A DNA stretch of 63,903 nt from Psychrobacter sp. UBA3480 (GTDB lineage: Bacteria; Pseudomonadota; Gammaproteobacteria; Pseudomonadales; Moraxellaceae), in assembly GCF_002377945.1 (NCBI RefSeq), contig NZ_DFQV01000011.1, forward strand, positions 77,735 to 141,637, written 5' to 3'. Positions 37,598 through 46,936 of the stretch are shown here, in pieces (within the stretch, counting starts at the first letter, position 1; the number at the start of each line of letters is the position of its first letter). The notes beneath the pieces were generated by a model, which did not search any database, had not been told where the DNA came from, and was given only the letters and a program-made list of their open reading frames with translations. Position numbers and translations under genes: made by a program.

Positions 37598-37762
37598 CTA
37601 CAGCTCAAGCATCTCAAAATCAAGCTTGCCGACACCGCACTCAGGGCAAGTCCAGTCATCAGGGATGTCTTCCCACTTAGTACCAGGTGCGATACCTTCT
37701 TCTGGGCAGCCAAGCGCCTCATCATATATCCAGCCGCAGACAATACATTCATAACGTTTCAT
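37598..37762 (-). CDS. rubA: Rubredoxin
   Basis: 54 residues, translated directly from the sequence: [18 protein letters not shown] at the start and [13 protein letters not shown] near the end. The two Cys-x2-Cys pairs (C6/C9 and C39/C42) bind one iron, and the length is that of a classical single-domain rubredoxin. It carries electrons for oxygenases or detoxifying enzymes; in Acinetobacter and Pseudomonas RubA serves alkane hydroxylase. No hydroxylase or rubredoxin reductase is visible nearby. It is divergent from apt and upstream of the hydrolase gene. The symbol is by family. Confidence 0.93.
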   Translation of the reverse strand: MKRYECIVCGWIYDEALGCPEEGIAPGTKWEDIPDDWTCPECGVGKLDFEMLEL

Positions 37763-38127
37763 AAATAGTCCTATCGATCATTACCAGTATTACAGTTACA
37801 GCGTGCTATAAACGCTCATTTTTAATATTACAGCTATTATATTAGACTGCAAAAACGCACGTAGTTTAGCATATAACCGCAATTTTCATAGTTAAGTTTA
37901 CACTTGTATATTGAGATGACTTTTCTTTTATCAAGTCAATCACATACGTTACCTTATTAGCGCTTGATAACAAGACTGGACGCCAGCCCGCCATACGAAA
38001 ACCAATTATGCTATAATAATCGCCGCTAAATTCACAGTAATGCTTAGCATTTATCGCTGATATATCATCCAGTTGTTGTCTTATCTAAACTAACTAAACC
38101 ATCTAAATACATAAGCTAAGGGTCATC
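37763..38127. other. Divergent rubredoxin-apt intergenic region
   Basis: 365 bases without a gene. It contains the apt promoter candidate described separately. The centre is AT-rich; nothing else stands out. Confidence 0.5.
38009..38017 (+). promoter_or_regulatory. Extended -10 promoter candidate for apt
   Basis: tgctataat is a perfect TATAAT box with the extended TGn element, about 110 bases before the apt ATG. No good -35 box lies 17 bases upstream, as expected for extended -10 promoters. Confidence 0.5.
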
Positions 38128-38694
38128 ATGAGTACCAATGCCGCCGCCACATCCACCACCAACAATGAGACGTCTCATGTGCTCAATACTGACCATCCGT
38201 TTTGGCAGATTATTCGCACAGTACCAGACTTTCCAAAAGCTGGCATTGATTTTTATGACATTACCCCGTTACTGCGCAGTCATATTGACGCTGTTATCGA
38301 TGCGCTACTTGCCGCTTTGCCAGAAGGGCTTATGGACGAGGTAGATTGTCTGGGTGCAGTAGAAGCGCGCGGCTTTGTATTTGCCAGTATGCTAGCAGGC
38401 CGTCTGGGCAAAGGCATGATCTTGCTACGTAAACCAGGTAAGCTGCCACCCCCTGTAGCCAATAAAGCCTATGCACTTGAGTATGGTAAAGACACGCTTG
38501 AGATGCAAAACAATCTACCGCCTGAGCGCGTACTATTGGTCGATGATATCTTGGCGACTGGTGGTACGTTGACTACCGCTTACGAGCTGTGTCAATCGGC
38601 TGACCATACTGTGGTCGGTGCGTTAGTGTTATTGGACTTGGTCGACTTGCATGGCGAGTTCCCAGTACCTGTTTATACGGTACTAAAAGCCTAA
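38128..38694 (+). CDS. apt: Adenine phosphoribosyltransferase
   Basis: 188 residues. The family start VRTVPDFPKAGIDFYDITPLL-like region is split here as PDFPKAGIDFYDITPLL (about 31-47). Then come VEARGFVFA, the flexible loop RKPGKLPP and the PRPP-binding motif VLLVDDILATGGT. It salvages adenine to AMP. A Thr/Asn/Ala-rich tail of about 20 residues precedes the usual start. A terminator follows. Confidence 0.95.
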   Translation: MSTNAAATSTTNNETSHVLNTDHPFWQIIRTVPDFPKAGIDFYDITPLLRSHIDAVIDALLAALPEGLMDEVDCLGAVEARGFVFASMLAGRLGKGMILLRKPGKLPPPVANKAYALEYGKDTLEMQNNLPPERVLLVDDILATGGTLTTAYELCQSADHTVVGALVLLDLVDLHGEFPVPVYTVLKA

Positions 38695-38762
38695 AGCAAA
38701 TTGCTATATTTTTGACTACTAGACACTTCGTATTGTCGATATAGTTAAACGATTCTCCAAAT

Positions 38763-38799
38763 AAAAAAGCGCCCTGATACTATGTCAGGGCGCTTTTTT
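38763..38799. terminator. Bidirectional terminator after apt
   Basis: aaaaaagcgccctga / tcagggcgctttttt (15 bp, perfect) with a seven-base loop, between apt and the convergent small exported protein gene. Confidence 0.9.
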
Positions 38800-38845
38800 T
38801 GATACTGTACTGATGTTTTTTAGTATTGTGTTAAGTAGGCTGTGT

Positions 38846-39313
38846 TTATTGCTCTTCGTCTTGTTCGTAGTCCTTACAAGACTGCTCTATCACCGTACGA
38901 CCGACTGTCTTTGGGGTAGTGACTTTAAAGTCTTTTGTAGTCAATATTGGTTTTTCTGACTGCCATGACTTGGTTACTTTGCCTTCAGCATCGTAGTTAA
39001 CAAAGGCTCGTCTATAGTAACTGGCATCTTTGCATGAAATAAGTAGTTGTTGCTCACTATGGTCAATACTGTTTTTTTCTTCCTTCTGGTCATCTTTATC
39101 GGCATCTTTGTCTTTAGGATAAGTTCTAAGGATAGATACCGTGATATTTTCGACGTCTTTTTCATCTATGATACTGATGTCAGAGCTTTCAATAGAATCC
39201 AAATCTATACTAAAAATTGATCCAGAGCTGCTCTCGGACACCTCTACCCAGTTAACTGCCTGGGCGCTGATCGCTAAAGCACTGCCTGCCAATAATATTG
39301 ATAGCCGTTTCAT
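38846..39313 (-). CDS. Small exported protein, possibly surface-adhesin E-like
   Basis: 155 residues from the inner ATG at 39313, which has AAGG five bases upstream and starts a clean signal peptide (MKRLSILLAGSALAISAQA, cleavage after AQA). A second ATG seven codons earlier is less likely. The mature protein opens NWVEVSESSSGSIFSIDLDSI, which resembles the start of the Haemophilus protein E (adhesin E) family. It has a central Lys/Asp-rich acidic loop and two Cys (ISCKD and EQSCKD) that could pair. Function unknown; periplasmic or surface location is inferred. Confidence 0.6.
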   Translation of the reverse strand: MKRLSILLAGSALAISAQAVNWVEVSESSSGSIFSIDLDSIESSDISIIDEKDVENITVSILRTYPKDKDADKDDQKEEKNSIDHSEQQLLISCKDASYYRRAFVNYDAEGKVTKSWQSEKPILTTKDFKVTTPKTVGRTVIEQSCKDYEQDEEQ

Positions 39314-39423
39314 ATAAGCCTTGCTTCTTGTCATTTGAAGTAGGTAATGATAGCCAACTTACTATTAGTAGGCAAATATCTTTTGTGCCAGCCCAGTATC
39401 CGTCGTGCTCTGTTGTGTGACTA

Positions 39424-40368
39424 TTATTGTCCGCGAATGGCTGCTAATGTCTTAGCCAGCTCGTCACGCGCGCCGATAAAACCGTCAATACCCTTAGGCA
39501 ACAAGTCCTGTGTAACCTTGTCTTGCTGATACGCAGCACTAAACTCTTCATGCGTTAAGCTTACTTGAATCATCGCCTTCATATCCATCGACATACTCGG
39601 AGACAGTTGGCGAGTTACCTCGGTATCCATGGCTGCCAATTCATCAATGAGATTGGGAGCTATAGTCAACAAGTCACAACCTGCCAATGCCAAAATTTGC
39701 TCGGTAGAGCGGAAACTGGCGCCCATTACTTGCGTCTCGTAACCGTGCTGTTTGTAATACTGGTAAATGAGCTTGACTGACTGTACGCCCATGTCGTCAG
39801 AAGCCGGTACGTTTTGACGGCTTTGTTGGCGTTTTTGCCAATCTAAAATACGGCCAACGAAAGGTGATATCAGGGTCACGCCAGCATCTGCACAGGCAAT
39901 CGCTTGGTGTTGTCCAAATAGTAAGGTCAGGTTGCAGTGAATATTTTGAGTCTCAAGATAGCGCGCCGCCTCAATACCTTGCCAAGTTGCTGCCATTTTG
40001 ATCAATACACGCTCTGAATCGACGCCCGCTTTTTGGTAAGCATCCATAAAGGCCAGTGCCTTATCTATCGTCGCTTGAGTATCGTAAGATAAGCGAGCGT
40101 CAACTTCGGTAGAGACTCGGCCTTCGATCAGCTCTAAAATATCGCAGCCAACCTGAATGGTCAGCGCATCGATCACGGCATCCACGTCACCATTGTGACG
40201 ACTCATGGTCTCTGACAACATACCTTGGTTGTCAGGATGAATCAGAGCCTTGGTAATAAGGCTTGGGTTGGTGGTTGCATCGATAGGTTTTAAACGGGCA
40301 ATAGCGGCAAGGTCACCAGTATCAGCAACAATTGTGGTCATAGTGCGTAGCTGTTGTAATGCGCTCAT
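39424..40368 (-). CDS. tal: Transaldolase
   Basis: 314 residues of the TalB-type family. It has DATTNPSLITKA (29-40), the Schiff-base lysine in RVLIKMAATWQGIEAA, NLTLLFG, LISPFVGRILDW and MGASFRS. It moves a dihydroxyacetone unit in the non-oxidative pentose phosphate pathway. It is a single gene, divergent from pheA. The ending is of normal length. Confidence 0.95.
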   Translation of the reverse strand: MSALQQLRTMTTIVADTGDLAAIARLKPIDATTNPSLITKALIHPDNQGMLSETMSRHNGDVDAVIDALTIQVGCDILELIEGRVSTEVDARLSYDTQATIDKALAFMDAYQKAGVDSERVLIKMAATWQGIEAARYLETQNIHCNLTLLFGQHQAIACADAGVTLISPFVGRILDWQKRQQSRQNVPASDDMGVQSVKLIYQYYKQHGYETQVMGASFRSTEQILALAGCDLLTIAPNLIDELAAMDTEVTRQLSPSMSMDMKAMIQVSLTHEEFSAAYQQDKVTQDLLPKGIDGFIGARDELAKTLAAIRGQ

Positions 40369-40843
40369 CAGGTATCCTTTTTCTTATTAATCACATGATG
40401 CTCCTCTTATATATAGCGGGGTAGGGAGCTGAACTGGAACTGTAACACAGTTTTGGGCAGGTGTTGCTTCATAGTTATGCTATGCATCGCTGTTATCTGG
40501 CTCAGCTGTGCTAATATTAATAACAGTTGGTATATTTATACGCATTTACGCATGGGCACTGACCTTAGTTTTTGCTATAGTAGAGCCGGCTATGTATCAA
40601 GCTGCTGTATTTGGCAGTAAATATAGTATTAACGCCAAATGGCACTAGCAATATAAGGTGTTTTTGATAGACTGTTTTGAGGTTGATTTTGAATATAGTT
40701 TCTATCATCAGTCTTAGTCTTTAACTAAAAACAGAAAACATTCAGATTTGGCAATAGAGCTACCCTACGTAATAAAATGTAATAGCAATATTTAAATAAT
40801 AGTAATATCTAACAGCGATAAAATCTAAAAAGGATGGGCGGTA
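40369..40843. other. Divergent intergenic region between tal and pheA
   Basis: 475 bases without a gene. An extended -10 candidate, tgctatagt, occurs at 40573-40581 pointing to pheA. That would leave an untranslated leader of about 250 bases. No Phe- or Tyr-rich leader peptide is convincing. Confidence 0.5.
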
Positions 40844-42016
40844 ATGAGCGAGCAGTCACCAGAGCAAACAATGGATAATCTAAATCAAACCACTACAGGC
40901 GCTAGCGATACCGCAACTGAAAAAGAGTTTTTAGACAATATTCGCCAAAATATTGACGCAGTAGACTGTGAGATCCAAACGTTAATCAATAACCGTGCAA
41001 AGTTGGCTCAGCAAGTAGCCATGGTAAAGAAAAATCATACCGCTGCTGATGACAATAGCAATCCTATCTTTTACCGCCCTGAGCGTGAAGCACAGGTACT
41101 AAAAGCTGTCATGGAGCGTAATGCAGGTCCAATCGCTGATGAGAAAATGGCGCGTTTGTTCCGTGAAATCATGTCAGTATGCTTGGATTTAGAAGCGCCG
41201 CAGCGTATTGCCTTCTTGGGCCCTGTCGGTACCTTTACGCATGCCGCTGCGCTCAAGCACTTTGGTAAAGCCGCTGATACCGTACCGATGACGACCATTA
41301 CTGATGTGTTCCGCGAAGTCGAAGCAGGTACAGCGATGTATGGCGTGGTCCCTGTCGAAAACTCTTCAGAAGGCGTGGTCAACCATACTCTAGATGGTTT
41401 CTTGTCTTCTACCTTGAAGATCATTGGCGAAGTTGAATTGCCAATTCATCAAAACTTCTTGGTTGCTGAGCATACTAAGATTGATGGTTTGAGCCGTATT
41501 TATTCGCACCAGCAGTCGCTTGCTCAGTGCCGTCATTGGCTAGATGTAAACTTCCCTAATGTTGAGCGCGTTGCAGTATCAAGCAACGGTGAAGCTGCTC
41601 GCCGCCTTAAAAATGAATGGCATTCAGCTGCGATTGCAGGTGATGTCGCTGTTGCAGAGTATGGCTTGCATAAGCTCTACTCAAATATCGAAGACAATCC
41701 AAGTAACACCACACGCTTCCTTATTATCGGTCATGAAGCAATTGCGCCATCTGGTCAAGACAAAACCTCTATCGTCGTCTCCGCTCACGACAAAGCAGGC
41801 GCACTGATCGAAATCTTGAAACCTTTGTCATATCATGGCGTATCGATGACCAGTATTGAGACGCGTCCTGAGCGTCCTAACAAGTGGGCATACGTATTCT
41901 TTATCGATATGAATGGTCATGTTAATGATCCAAACGTTAGCGCTGCCATCAATGATATTCGTCCATTGGTCAAGGATTTGCGCATATTGGGCTCATATCC
42001 AAAAGCTGTCTTATAG
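40844..42016 (+). CDS. pheA: Bifunctional chorismate mutase / prephenate dehydratase (P-protein)
   Basis: 390 residues in three parts. The first is an AroQ-type chorismate mutase helix bundle (about 26-120), with RQNIDAVDCEIQTLINNR. The second is the prephenate dehydratase domain (about 125-300), with FLGPVGTFTHAAA, VPVENSSEGVVNHTLD and NTTRFLIIG. The third is an ACT domain with GALIEIL and SIETRPERPNKWAYVFF, which binds phenylalanine for feedback inhibition. It converts chorismate to phenylpyruvate. It is the first gene of a block with hisC and tyrA.aroA. GGATGGGCGG lies before the ATG. Confidence 0.95.
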   Translation: MSEQSPEQTMDNLNQTTTGASDTATEKEFLDNIRQNIDAVDCEIQTLINNRAKLAQQVAMVKKNHTAADDNSNPIFYRPEREAQVLKAVMERNAGPIADEKMARLFREIMSVCLDLEAPQRIAFLGPVGTFTHAAALKHFGKAADTVPMTTITDVFREVEAGTAMYGVVPVENSSEGVVNHTLDGFLSSTLKIIGEVELPIHQNFLVAEHTKIDGLSRIYSHQQSLAQCRHWLDVNFPNVERVAVSSNGEAARRLKNEWHSAAIAGDVAVAEYGLHKLYSNIEDNPSNTTRFLIIGHEAIAPSGQDKTSIVVSAHDKAGALIEILKPLSYHGVSMTSIETRPERPNKWAYVFFIDMNGHVNDPNVSAAINDIRPLVKDLRILGSYPKAVL

Positions 42017-42149
42017 ACGACTACCTATAGACAACTACTTATAGATAATTACAGGCTTACTCACTGGTATTCATACATAATAGATGGGTCTTAGCTTTTG
42101 CAGATAGTATTCAAAAAAAGCATTTACAGATACCATCTAAGGATAAACC

Positions 42150-43292
42150 ATGCAGACTACTCAATTGACCGCGTCAGATCTATCGCCGTTAACGCCAGCT
42201 TACGACAGTATTTTGGCATTGGCACCTTATCAAACCGGTAAGCCAATTGAGGAGCTGACACGTGAGTATGGTGTCTCAGATGTGGTCAAGCTGGCTAGCA
42301 ATGAGAATCCAATGGGATGCTCCCCACGAGTGACGCTAGCAGTGACTGAGCAGCTAGGGCAGTTGTCGCGCTATCCTGATGGCAATGGTTACTATCTAAA
42401 GCAAGCGCTGGCTGATTTTAACGATGTCAATGCCAATCAAATTACCTTAGGTAATGGCTCTGATGATTTGCTCGATATTTTAGCACGCAGCTTTGTGGGT
42501 GCTGATGATGCCATCGTCTATAGTCAGTATGCTTTTGTGGTATATCCTATGCTAGCGAAGATGCAAGGTGCCACGGGCATTGAAGTGCCTGCTCAACGCT
42601 TCGGCCATAATCTAAAAGCCATGAGCCAAGCGGTTCAAGACAATCCGAATACCAAAATCGTCTTTATTGCCAATCCGAACAATCCAACGGGTACGCAGCT
42701 AGAGCAAAAAGAGCTGTATCAGTTCGTTACCAGTGTGCCAAGCTCAGTCTTGGTGGTACTAGATGAAGCTTATATCGAGTATAGTCCTGAGAGTAACAAC
42801 CGCGCACTATTAGATGAGTTCGATAATGTCATTATCGTGCGTACTTTTTCTAAAGCTTATGGGCTGGCAGGTTTACGCGTCGGTTATGCTCTAAGCTCGG
42901 TGGCAGTGGCGGATTTACTAAACCGTATTCGTCAGCCATTTAACGTCAGCCGTGTCGGTTTAGCTGCTGCTGCTGCTGCACTTGCTGATCAAGACTTTAT
43001 CGAAAAAACTCGTCTGATAAACGATGAGCAAATGCGCTGGTTAGAAAAGCAGTTTGACGCGCTAGGATTGGGTTTTGTGAAGTCGCATGCCAATTTTATT
43101 ATGGTCGAAGTGCAGGTTGAGATGGAAGATATAACCGCTGCTTCTATCCATCAGGCACTACTTGAACAAGGCGTTATTGTCCGTCCGTTGGATGCTTATG
43201 GACTACCTAACTGGCTACGTATCACAGTAGGTGTGGCTGAAGACAACCTACGTTTGATTGATACTTTGCGTTCTATTTTGACTGAAGACTAA
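42150..43292 (+). CDS. hisC: Histidinol-phosphate / aromatic aminotransferase
   Basis: 380 residues, PLP fold type I. It has KLASNENPMG (48-57), NPNNPTGT, DEAYIEY and the PLP lysine in TFSKAYGLAGLRVGYAL. In pseudomonads the hisC copy between pheA and tyrA also serves phenylalanine and tyrosine synthesis, and this position is the same, so a broad or aromatic role is likely. It lies 133 bases after pheA with AAGGATAAACC before the ATG. Confidence 0.93.
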   Translation: MQTTQLTASDLSPLTPAYDSILALAPYQTGKPIEELTREYGVSDVVKLASNENPMGCSPRVTLAVTEQLGQLSRYPDGNGYYLKQALADFNDVNANQITLGNGSDDLLDILARSFVGADDAIVYSQYAFVVYPMLAKMQGATGIEVPAQRFGHNLKAMSQAVQDNPNTKIVFIANPNNPTGTQLEQKELYQFVTSVPSSVLVVLDEAYIEYSPESNNRALLDEFDNVIIVRTFSKAYGLAGLRVGYALSSVAVADLLNRIRQPFNVSRVGLAAAAAALADQDFIEKTRLINDEQMRWLEKQFDALGLGFVKSHANFIMVEVQVEMEDITAASIHQALLEQGVIVRPLDAYGLPNWLRITVGVAEDNLRLIDTLRSILTED

Positions 43293-43402
43293 GCGCATCT
43301 ATTAATGTTTTTTCATTAAAAAGTTGTTCTTTGTTAGCCATTAAAATTTATAACACTAAGACTGGCCCTATCTATGTCTTAGTGTGTCCAACGAGAAAAG
43401 CC

Positions 43403-45736
43403 GTGAGTAGTCAGAAAAATAATAAACTTCAATCGTCTCTAAATACTACGCTACCTATATTTAAACAAGTTTGTGTGATTGGACTTGGGCTGATTGGTGC
43501 CAGTTTTGCGCAAGCTATTAAAGATAATGGCTTAAGCGCGCGTCTGGTAGCAGTCGATAGACATGCGCCAAGTATTACAGAAGCTATTGAGCATGGTCTG
43601 CTAGATGCAGGTAGTGCAAACTTACAAGACGTTATCGCTGACAGTGATTTAATCATTATTGCAGTGCCAGTACAGGCAGTTCAAGCAGTGTTCATTGATA
43701 TCAAACAAGCGATGGATAACGGACAGCTTGCCAATGATTGCATCATGACAGATGTCTGTAGTACTAAGGTCAATATCATTGATGCCGCTAAAGCAGTGTT
43801 CGGCTCGCTGCCGATAGGATTGGTGCCAGCGCATCCAATTGCTGGGGCTGAAAATTCAGGGTATCATGCGCGCCGCGCCAGTTTATTTGTTAATCATAGC
43901 GTTATTATTTGCGAGCTACCGACAACCAGTGCAACTGCTATTGCAAAGTTGCGACTATTATGGGAATCAGTGGGCGCAAATGTTATGTCAATGGATGCTG
44001 AGCATCATGACCGCATATTAGCGCACACCAGCCATTTGCCACATTTACTTGCCTTTAATTTGGTTGAGCAATTGGCAAGCCATGATGATAATTTAGATAT
44101 GTTTCGTTATGCTGCTGGTGGGTTCCGCGATTTTACGCGTATCGCTGCCAGTGACCCTAAAATGTGGCATGATATATTTTTTGCCAACCAAAGCGCGATT
44201 GTCAGCGCCCTTGATGAGTATGGTGTTTATTTACAGACAATGCGCCAGCTTATTATTGATCAAGATTCAACCGCCCTGATGGGACTTTTGGGCCGCGCGC
44301 AAGCCGCACGGCGACATTTCGGCCATATGTTAGCCAGCACCCCTTATACGGATACTTCTGCTATGTCAGCTTCTTATAATATTACCCCTAGCAATACTGT
44401 TTCTGGCACCATCGCCATTCCTGGTGACAAATCTATCTCGCATCGCAGCATTATGCTCGGCAGTCTTGCCACAGGCGTGACAAATGTGACTGGGTTTTTG
44501 GAAGGGGAAGATGCGCTAGCAACGCTGCAAGCATTCCGTGATATGGGTGTGACTATCGAAGGCCCTGACAATGGCAATTTGACCATTCATGGCGTCGGTA
44601 TGAAAGGTTTGAAACCTAGCAAAACCCCACTTTACATGGGTAACTCTGGCACCAGTATGCGTCTGCTATCTGGTATCTTGGCAGCGCAATCATTTGATAG
44701 CGTGTTGACAGGTGATACTAGCTTGAATAAACGCCCAATGGAGCGCGTGGCGGCACCGCTACGGTCTATGGGAGCTGTGATTCAGAGTACTGGTCATAGT
44801 GGTACTGCGCCGCTGAGTATCACTGGTCGTGATACAGTTGGCAAGCCATTACAAGGCACTGAGTATGATATGCCAGTTGCTTCAGCTCAGGTAAAATCTT
44901 GCTTGCTACTAGCAGGTCTATGGGCAGAGGGTACGACAACGGTCACACAGCCTGAGATCAGCCGTGACCATACGGAGCGTATGCTATCGGCCTTTGGTTA
45001 TCCGGTGACCGTAGAAGGCAATCGCATTAGTGTCACTGGCGGCGGCACACTAACAGGCGGCGATATCGCGGTTCCTGCCGATATCTCATCTGCAGCGTTT
45101 TTTATGGTGGCAGCAGCCATCAGTCAAAATAGCGAGTTGACCTTGACCCAAGTAGGTATCAACCCTACACGTACTGGCATCATTGATATTCTTAAATTAA
45201 TGAATGCAGATATTAGCTTAAGTCATGAGACGCATGTGGGCGGCGAGCCAGTTGCTGATATTACGATTCGCAGCTCAAATTTGGTCGGTATTGAGATACC
45301 AGAGCATCTTGTACCACTGGCCATTGATGAGTTCCCTGTGCTATTTATCGCGGCTAGCTGTGCACAAGGTCGTACGGTATTGACTGGTGCTAAAGAGCTG
45401 CGTGTCAAAGAATCAGACCGTATTGCTGTGATGGCAGAAGGGTTACATACACTTGGTATTGATTGTACTGTAACTGATGATGGTCTGATTATCGAAGGTA
45501 AAGGCGCTGCTACTGAAAACGGTGAAGTAAACAATAGCCAACCTGTCTTTGGTGGCAGTCATATTGTCTCGCATCATGATCACCGTATTGCGATGAGCTT
45601 CTCTGTAGCCAGTCTGCGTGCATCCCAGCAAATTACCATTGAAGGGGTTGAAACGGTTAATACCAGTTTCCCAGGATTCGCTGAACTTGCCAACCAAACT
45701 GGTATGTCTATCCAAGTGGATACTGGTGCTGAATAA
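43403..45736 (+). CDS. tyrA-aroA: Fused prephenate dehydrogenase and EPSP synthase
   Basis: About 777 residues. The N-terminal third is a TyrA-type prephenate/arogenate dehydrogenase with the NAD loop VIGLGLIGASFAQ, VPAHPIAGAENSG and HTSHLPHLLAF. From about residue 325 the protein is EPSP synthase (AroA) with GTIAIPGDKSISHR, MGNSGTSMRLLSG, SAQVKSC, SRDHTERM and KESDRI. Thus two shikimate/tyrosine steps are on one chain, a fusion known from Acinetobacter and Pseudomonas relatives. The frame opens at a TTG at 43331; I prefer the GTG at 43403, which has GAGAAAAG upstream and starts just before the dehydrogenase fold. The start is not certain. It ends at a terminator. Confidence 0.92.
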   Translation: MSSQKNNKLQSSLNTTLPIFKQVCVIGLGLIGASFAQAIKDNGLSARLVAVDRHAPSITEAIEHGLLDAGSANLQDVIADSDLIIIAVPVQAVQAVFIDIKQAMDNGQLANDCIMTDVCSTKVNIIDAAKAVFGSLPIGLVPAHPIAGAENSGYHARRASLFVNHSVIICELPTTSATAIAKLRLLWESVGANVMSMDAEHHDRILAHTSHLPHLLAFNLVEQLASHDDNLDMFRYAAGGFRDFTRIAASDPKMWHDIFFANQSAIVSALDEYGVYLQTMRQLIIDQDSTALMGLLGRAQAARRHFGHMLASTPYTDTSAMSASYNITPSNTVSGTIAIPGDKSISHRSIMLGSLATGVTNVTGFLEGEDALATLQAFRDMGVTIEGPDNGNLTIHGVGMKGLKPSKTPLYMGNSGTSMRLLSGILAAQSFDSVLTGDTSLNKRPMERVAAPLRSMGAVIQSTGHSGTAPLSITGRDTVGKPLQGTEYDMPVASAQVKSCLLLAGLWAEGTTTVTQPEISRDHTERMLSAFGYPVTVEGNRISVTGGGTLTGGDIAVPADISSAAFFMVAAAISQNSELTLTQVGINPTRTGIIDILKLMNADISLSHETHVGGEPVADITIRSSNLVGIEIPEHLVPLAIDEFPVLFIAASCAQGRTVLTGAKELRVKESDRIAVMAEGLHTLGIDCTVTDDGLIIEGKGAATENGEVNNSQPVFGGSHIVSHHDHRIAMSFSVASLRASQQITIEGVETVNTSFPGFAELANQTGMSIQVDTGAE

Positions 45737-45782
45737 GTCGCTAAGCTACCGTTAACTCTTAAAGATTTAATCTAACATCGTT

Positions 45783-45826
45783 AGCAATGTACTCATGTCA
45801 CTATTGGCATGAGTACATTGCTTTTT
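45783..45826 (+). terminator. Terminator of the aromatic operon
   Basis: agcaatgtactcatg / catgagtacattgct, a perfect 15-bp stem with a ten-base loop, followed by TTTT, closes the pheA-hisC-tyrA.aroA block. Confidence 0.88.
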
Positions 45827-45931
45827 ACCTTATAATCTCACTGTAGTAACCCTGCGCTTTCACGATTCAATTGACAATAATAATTAGAATTAGGTGAAAG
45901 TGCGCTTTGCTCTAAAAAGTTGTCCTATATT

Positions 45932-46894
45932 ATGACTACCCAAAATGTCATCAAAAAACCCGTTGCCCCAATCACCACAACCAGACGCGGCATTATTACT
46001 GCGCTTATCGCGTTCTTTATTTGGGGCGGATTTCCGTTATACTTCAAGCAGCTATCTGATTATGATGCGACGGAGATCATTGGCCATCGCATTATTTGGA
46101 CATTTTTATGTCTGCTGGTGCTGCTGGTAGTGACCAAGCGCTGGCAGTGGATTGACACCTTAAAGCAAAATCCAAGATGGATTGTATTCACCTTTTTGTC
46201 TGGTTTAATTATTGCGACCAACTGGCTGACCTATGTATGGGCGGTCAATCAAGACCGTATTCTTGAGGCCAGTTTGGGTTACTTTATCGGGCCATTGGTC
46301 GGCGTTGCGCTATCCATGATTTTATTCAAAGAGCGCCTGCGCACGCTACAATGGGTAGCCATTGGCTTTGCATTATTATCTGTGGTCATTCAAGTGGTGA
46401 TGCTTGGCAGTCTGCCGTGGATATCGTTGATTTTGGCATTTAGTTTCAGTACTTACGGGACGATTCAACGACAAACGCCATTGACTGCTGTCGATGCCAT
46501 GTTTGTCGAGACTGCAATGCTAGTACCTTTATGTCTTTGGTGGTTTTGGCAGTCTGATGTGGCAAGCCATCAACTGAGCTTTTGGTTTAGCTCAAACATT
46601 TGGCTGCTTATGATCGCAGGTCCGATTACGCTAATACCGCTTTTATTATTCAATAAATCTACCAAGCTCGTTGCATACAGTATTCTGAGCTTTATGAACT
46701 ATCTGACGCCGACCTTTATTTTCTTTTTAGCGGTGTTCTATTATAAAGAGCCATTCGACTTGCATCGTTTAGCGGTATTTGGTCTGATTTGGTTAGGTCT
46801 GCTATTATTCAGCATCGACCTGTGGCGCCATCGTCCAAGTAAAGTGTTAAAAGCGGCGCGCCTACGTGAAGAAGCGCTACAATCGGTTAAGTAA
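45932..46894 (+). CDS. rarD: RarD family EamA transporter
   Basis: About 320 residues with ten membrane segments. It has the RarD features ALIAFFIWGGFPLYFKQL at the start, EIIGHRIIWTFL, the long ATNWLTYVWAVNQDRILEASLGYFI region (given here in parts: NWLTYVWAVNQ, EASLGYFIGPL) and LNYLTP-type sequence near the end. The family was named for chloramphenicol sensitivity, but the substrate is not known. The frame opens at a TTG four codons upstream; the ATG at 45932 is preferred. Confidence 0.88.
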   Translation: MTTQNVIKKPVAPITTTRRGIITALIAFFIWGGFPLYFKQLSDYDATEIIGHRIIWTFLCLLVLLVVTKRWQWIDTLKQNPRWIVFTFLSGLIIATNWLTYVWAVNQDRILEASLGYFIGPLVGVALSMILFKERLRTLQWVAIGFALLSVVIQVVMLGSLPWISLILAFSFSTYGTIQRQTPLTAVDAMFVETAMLVPLCLWWFWQSDVASHQLSFWFSSNIWLLMIAGPITLIPLLLFNKSTKLVAYSILSFMNYLTPTFIFFLAVFYYKEPFDLHRLAVFGLIWLGLLLFSIDLWRHRPSKVLKAARLREEALQSVK

Positions 46895-46936
46895 ATATTA
46901 AAAACATGAAAAAAATTAGCAAACAAGGATGAAAGG

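Noticed and set aside
40582..40843. Possible Phe attenuator leader before pheA
   Set aside because: No short open frame rich in Phe codons followed by alternative hairpins was found.
41071..41424. 117-codon open frame opposite pheA
   Set aside because: Shadow of the pheA coding sequence.
45783..45826. 15-base perfect inverted repeat as an operator
   Set aside because: Follows the last gene of an operon directly and ends in a T-run, so a terminator is the simpler reading.
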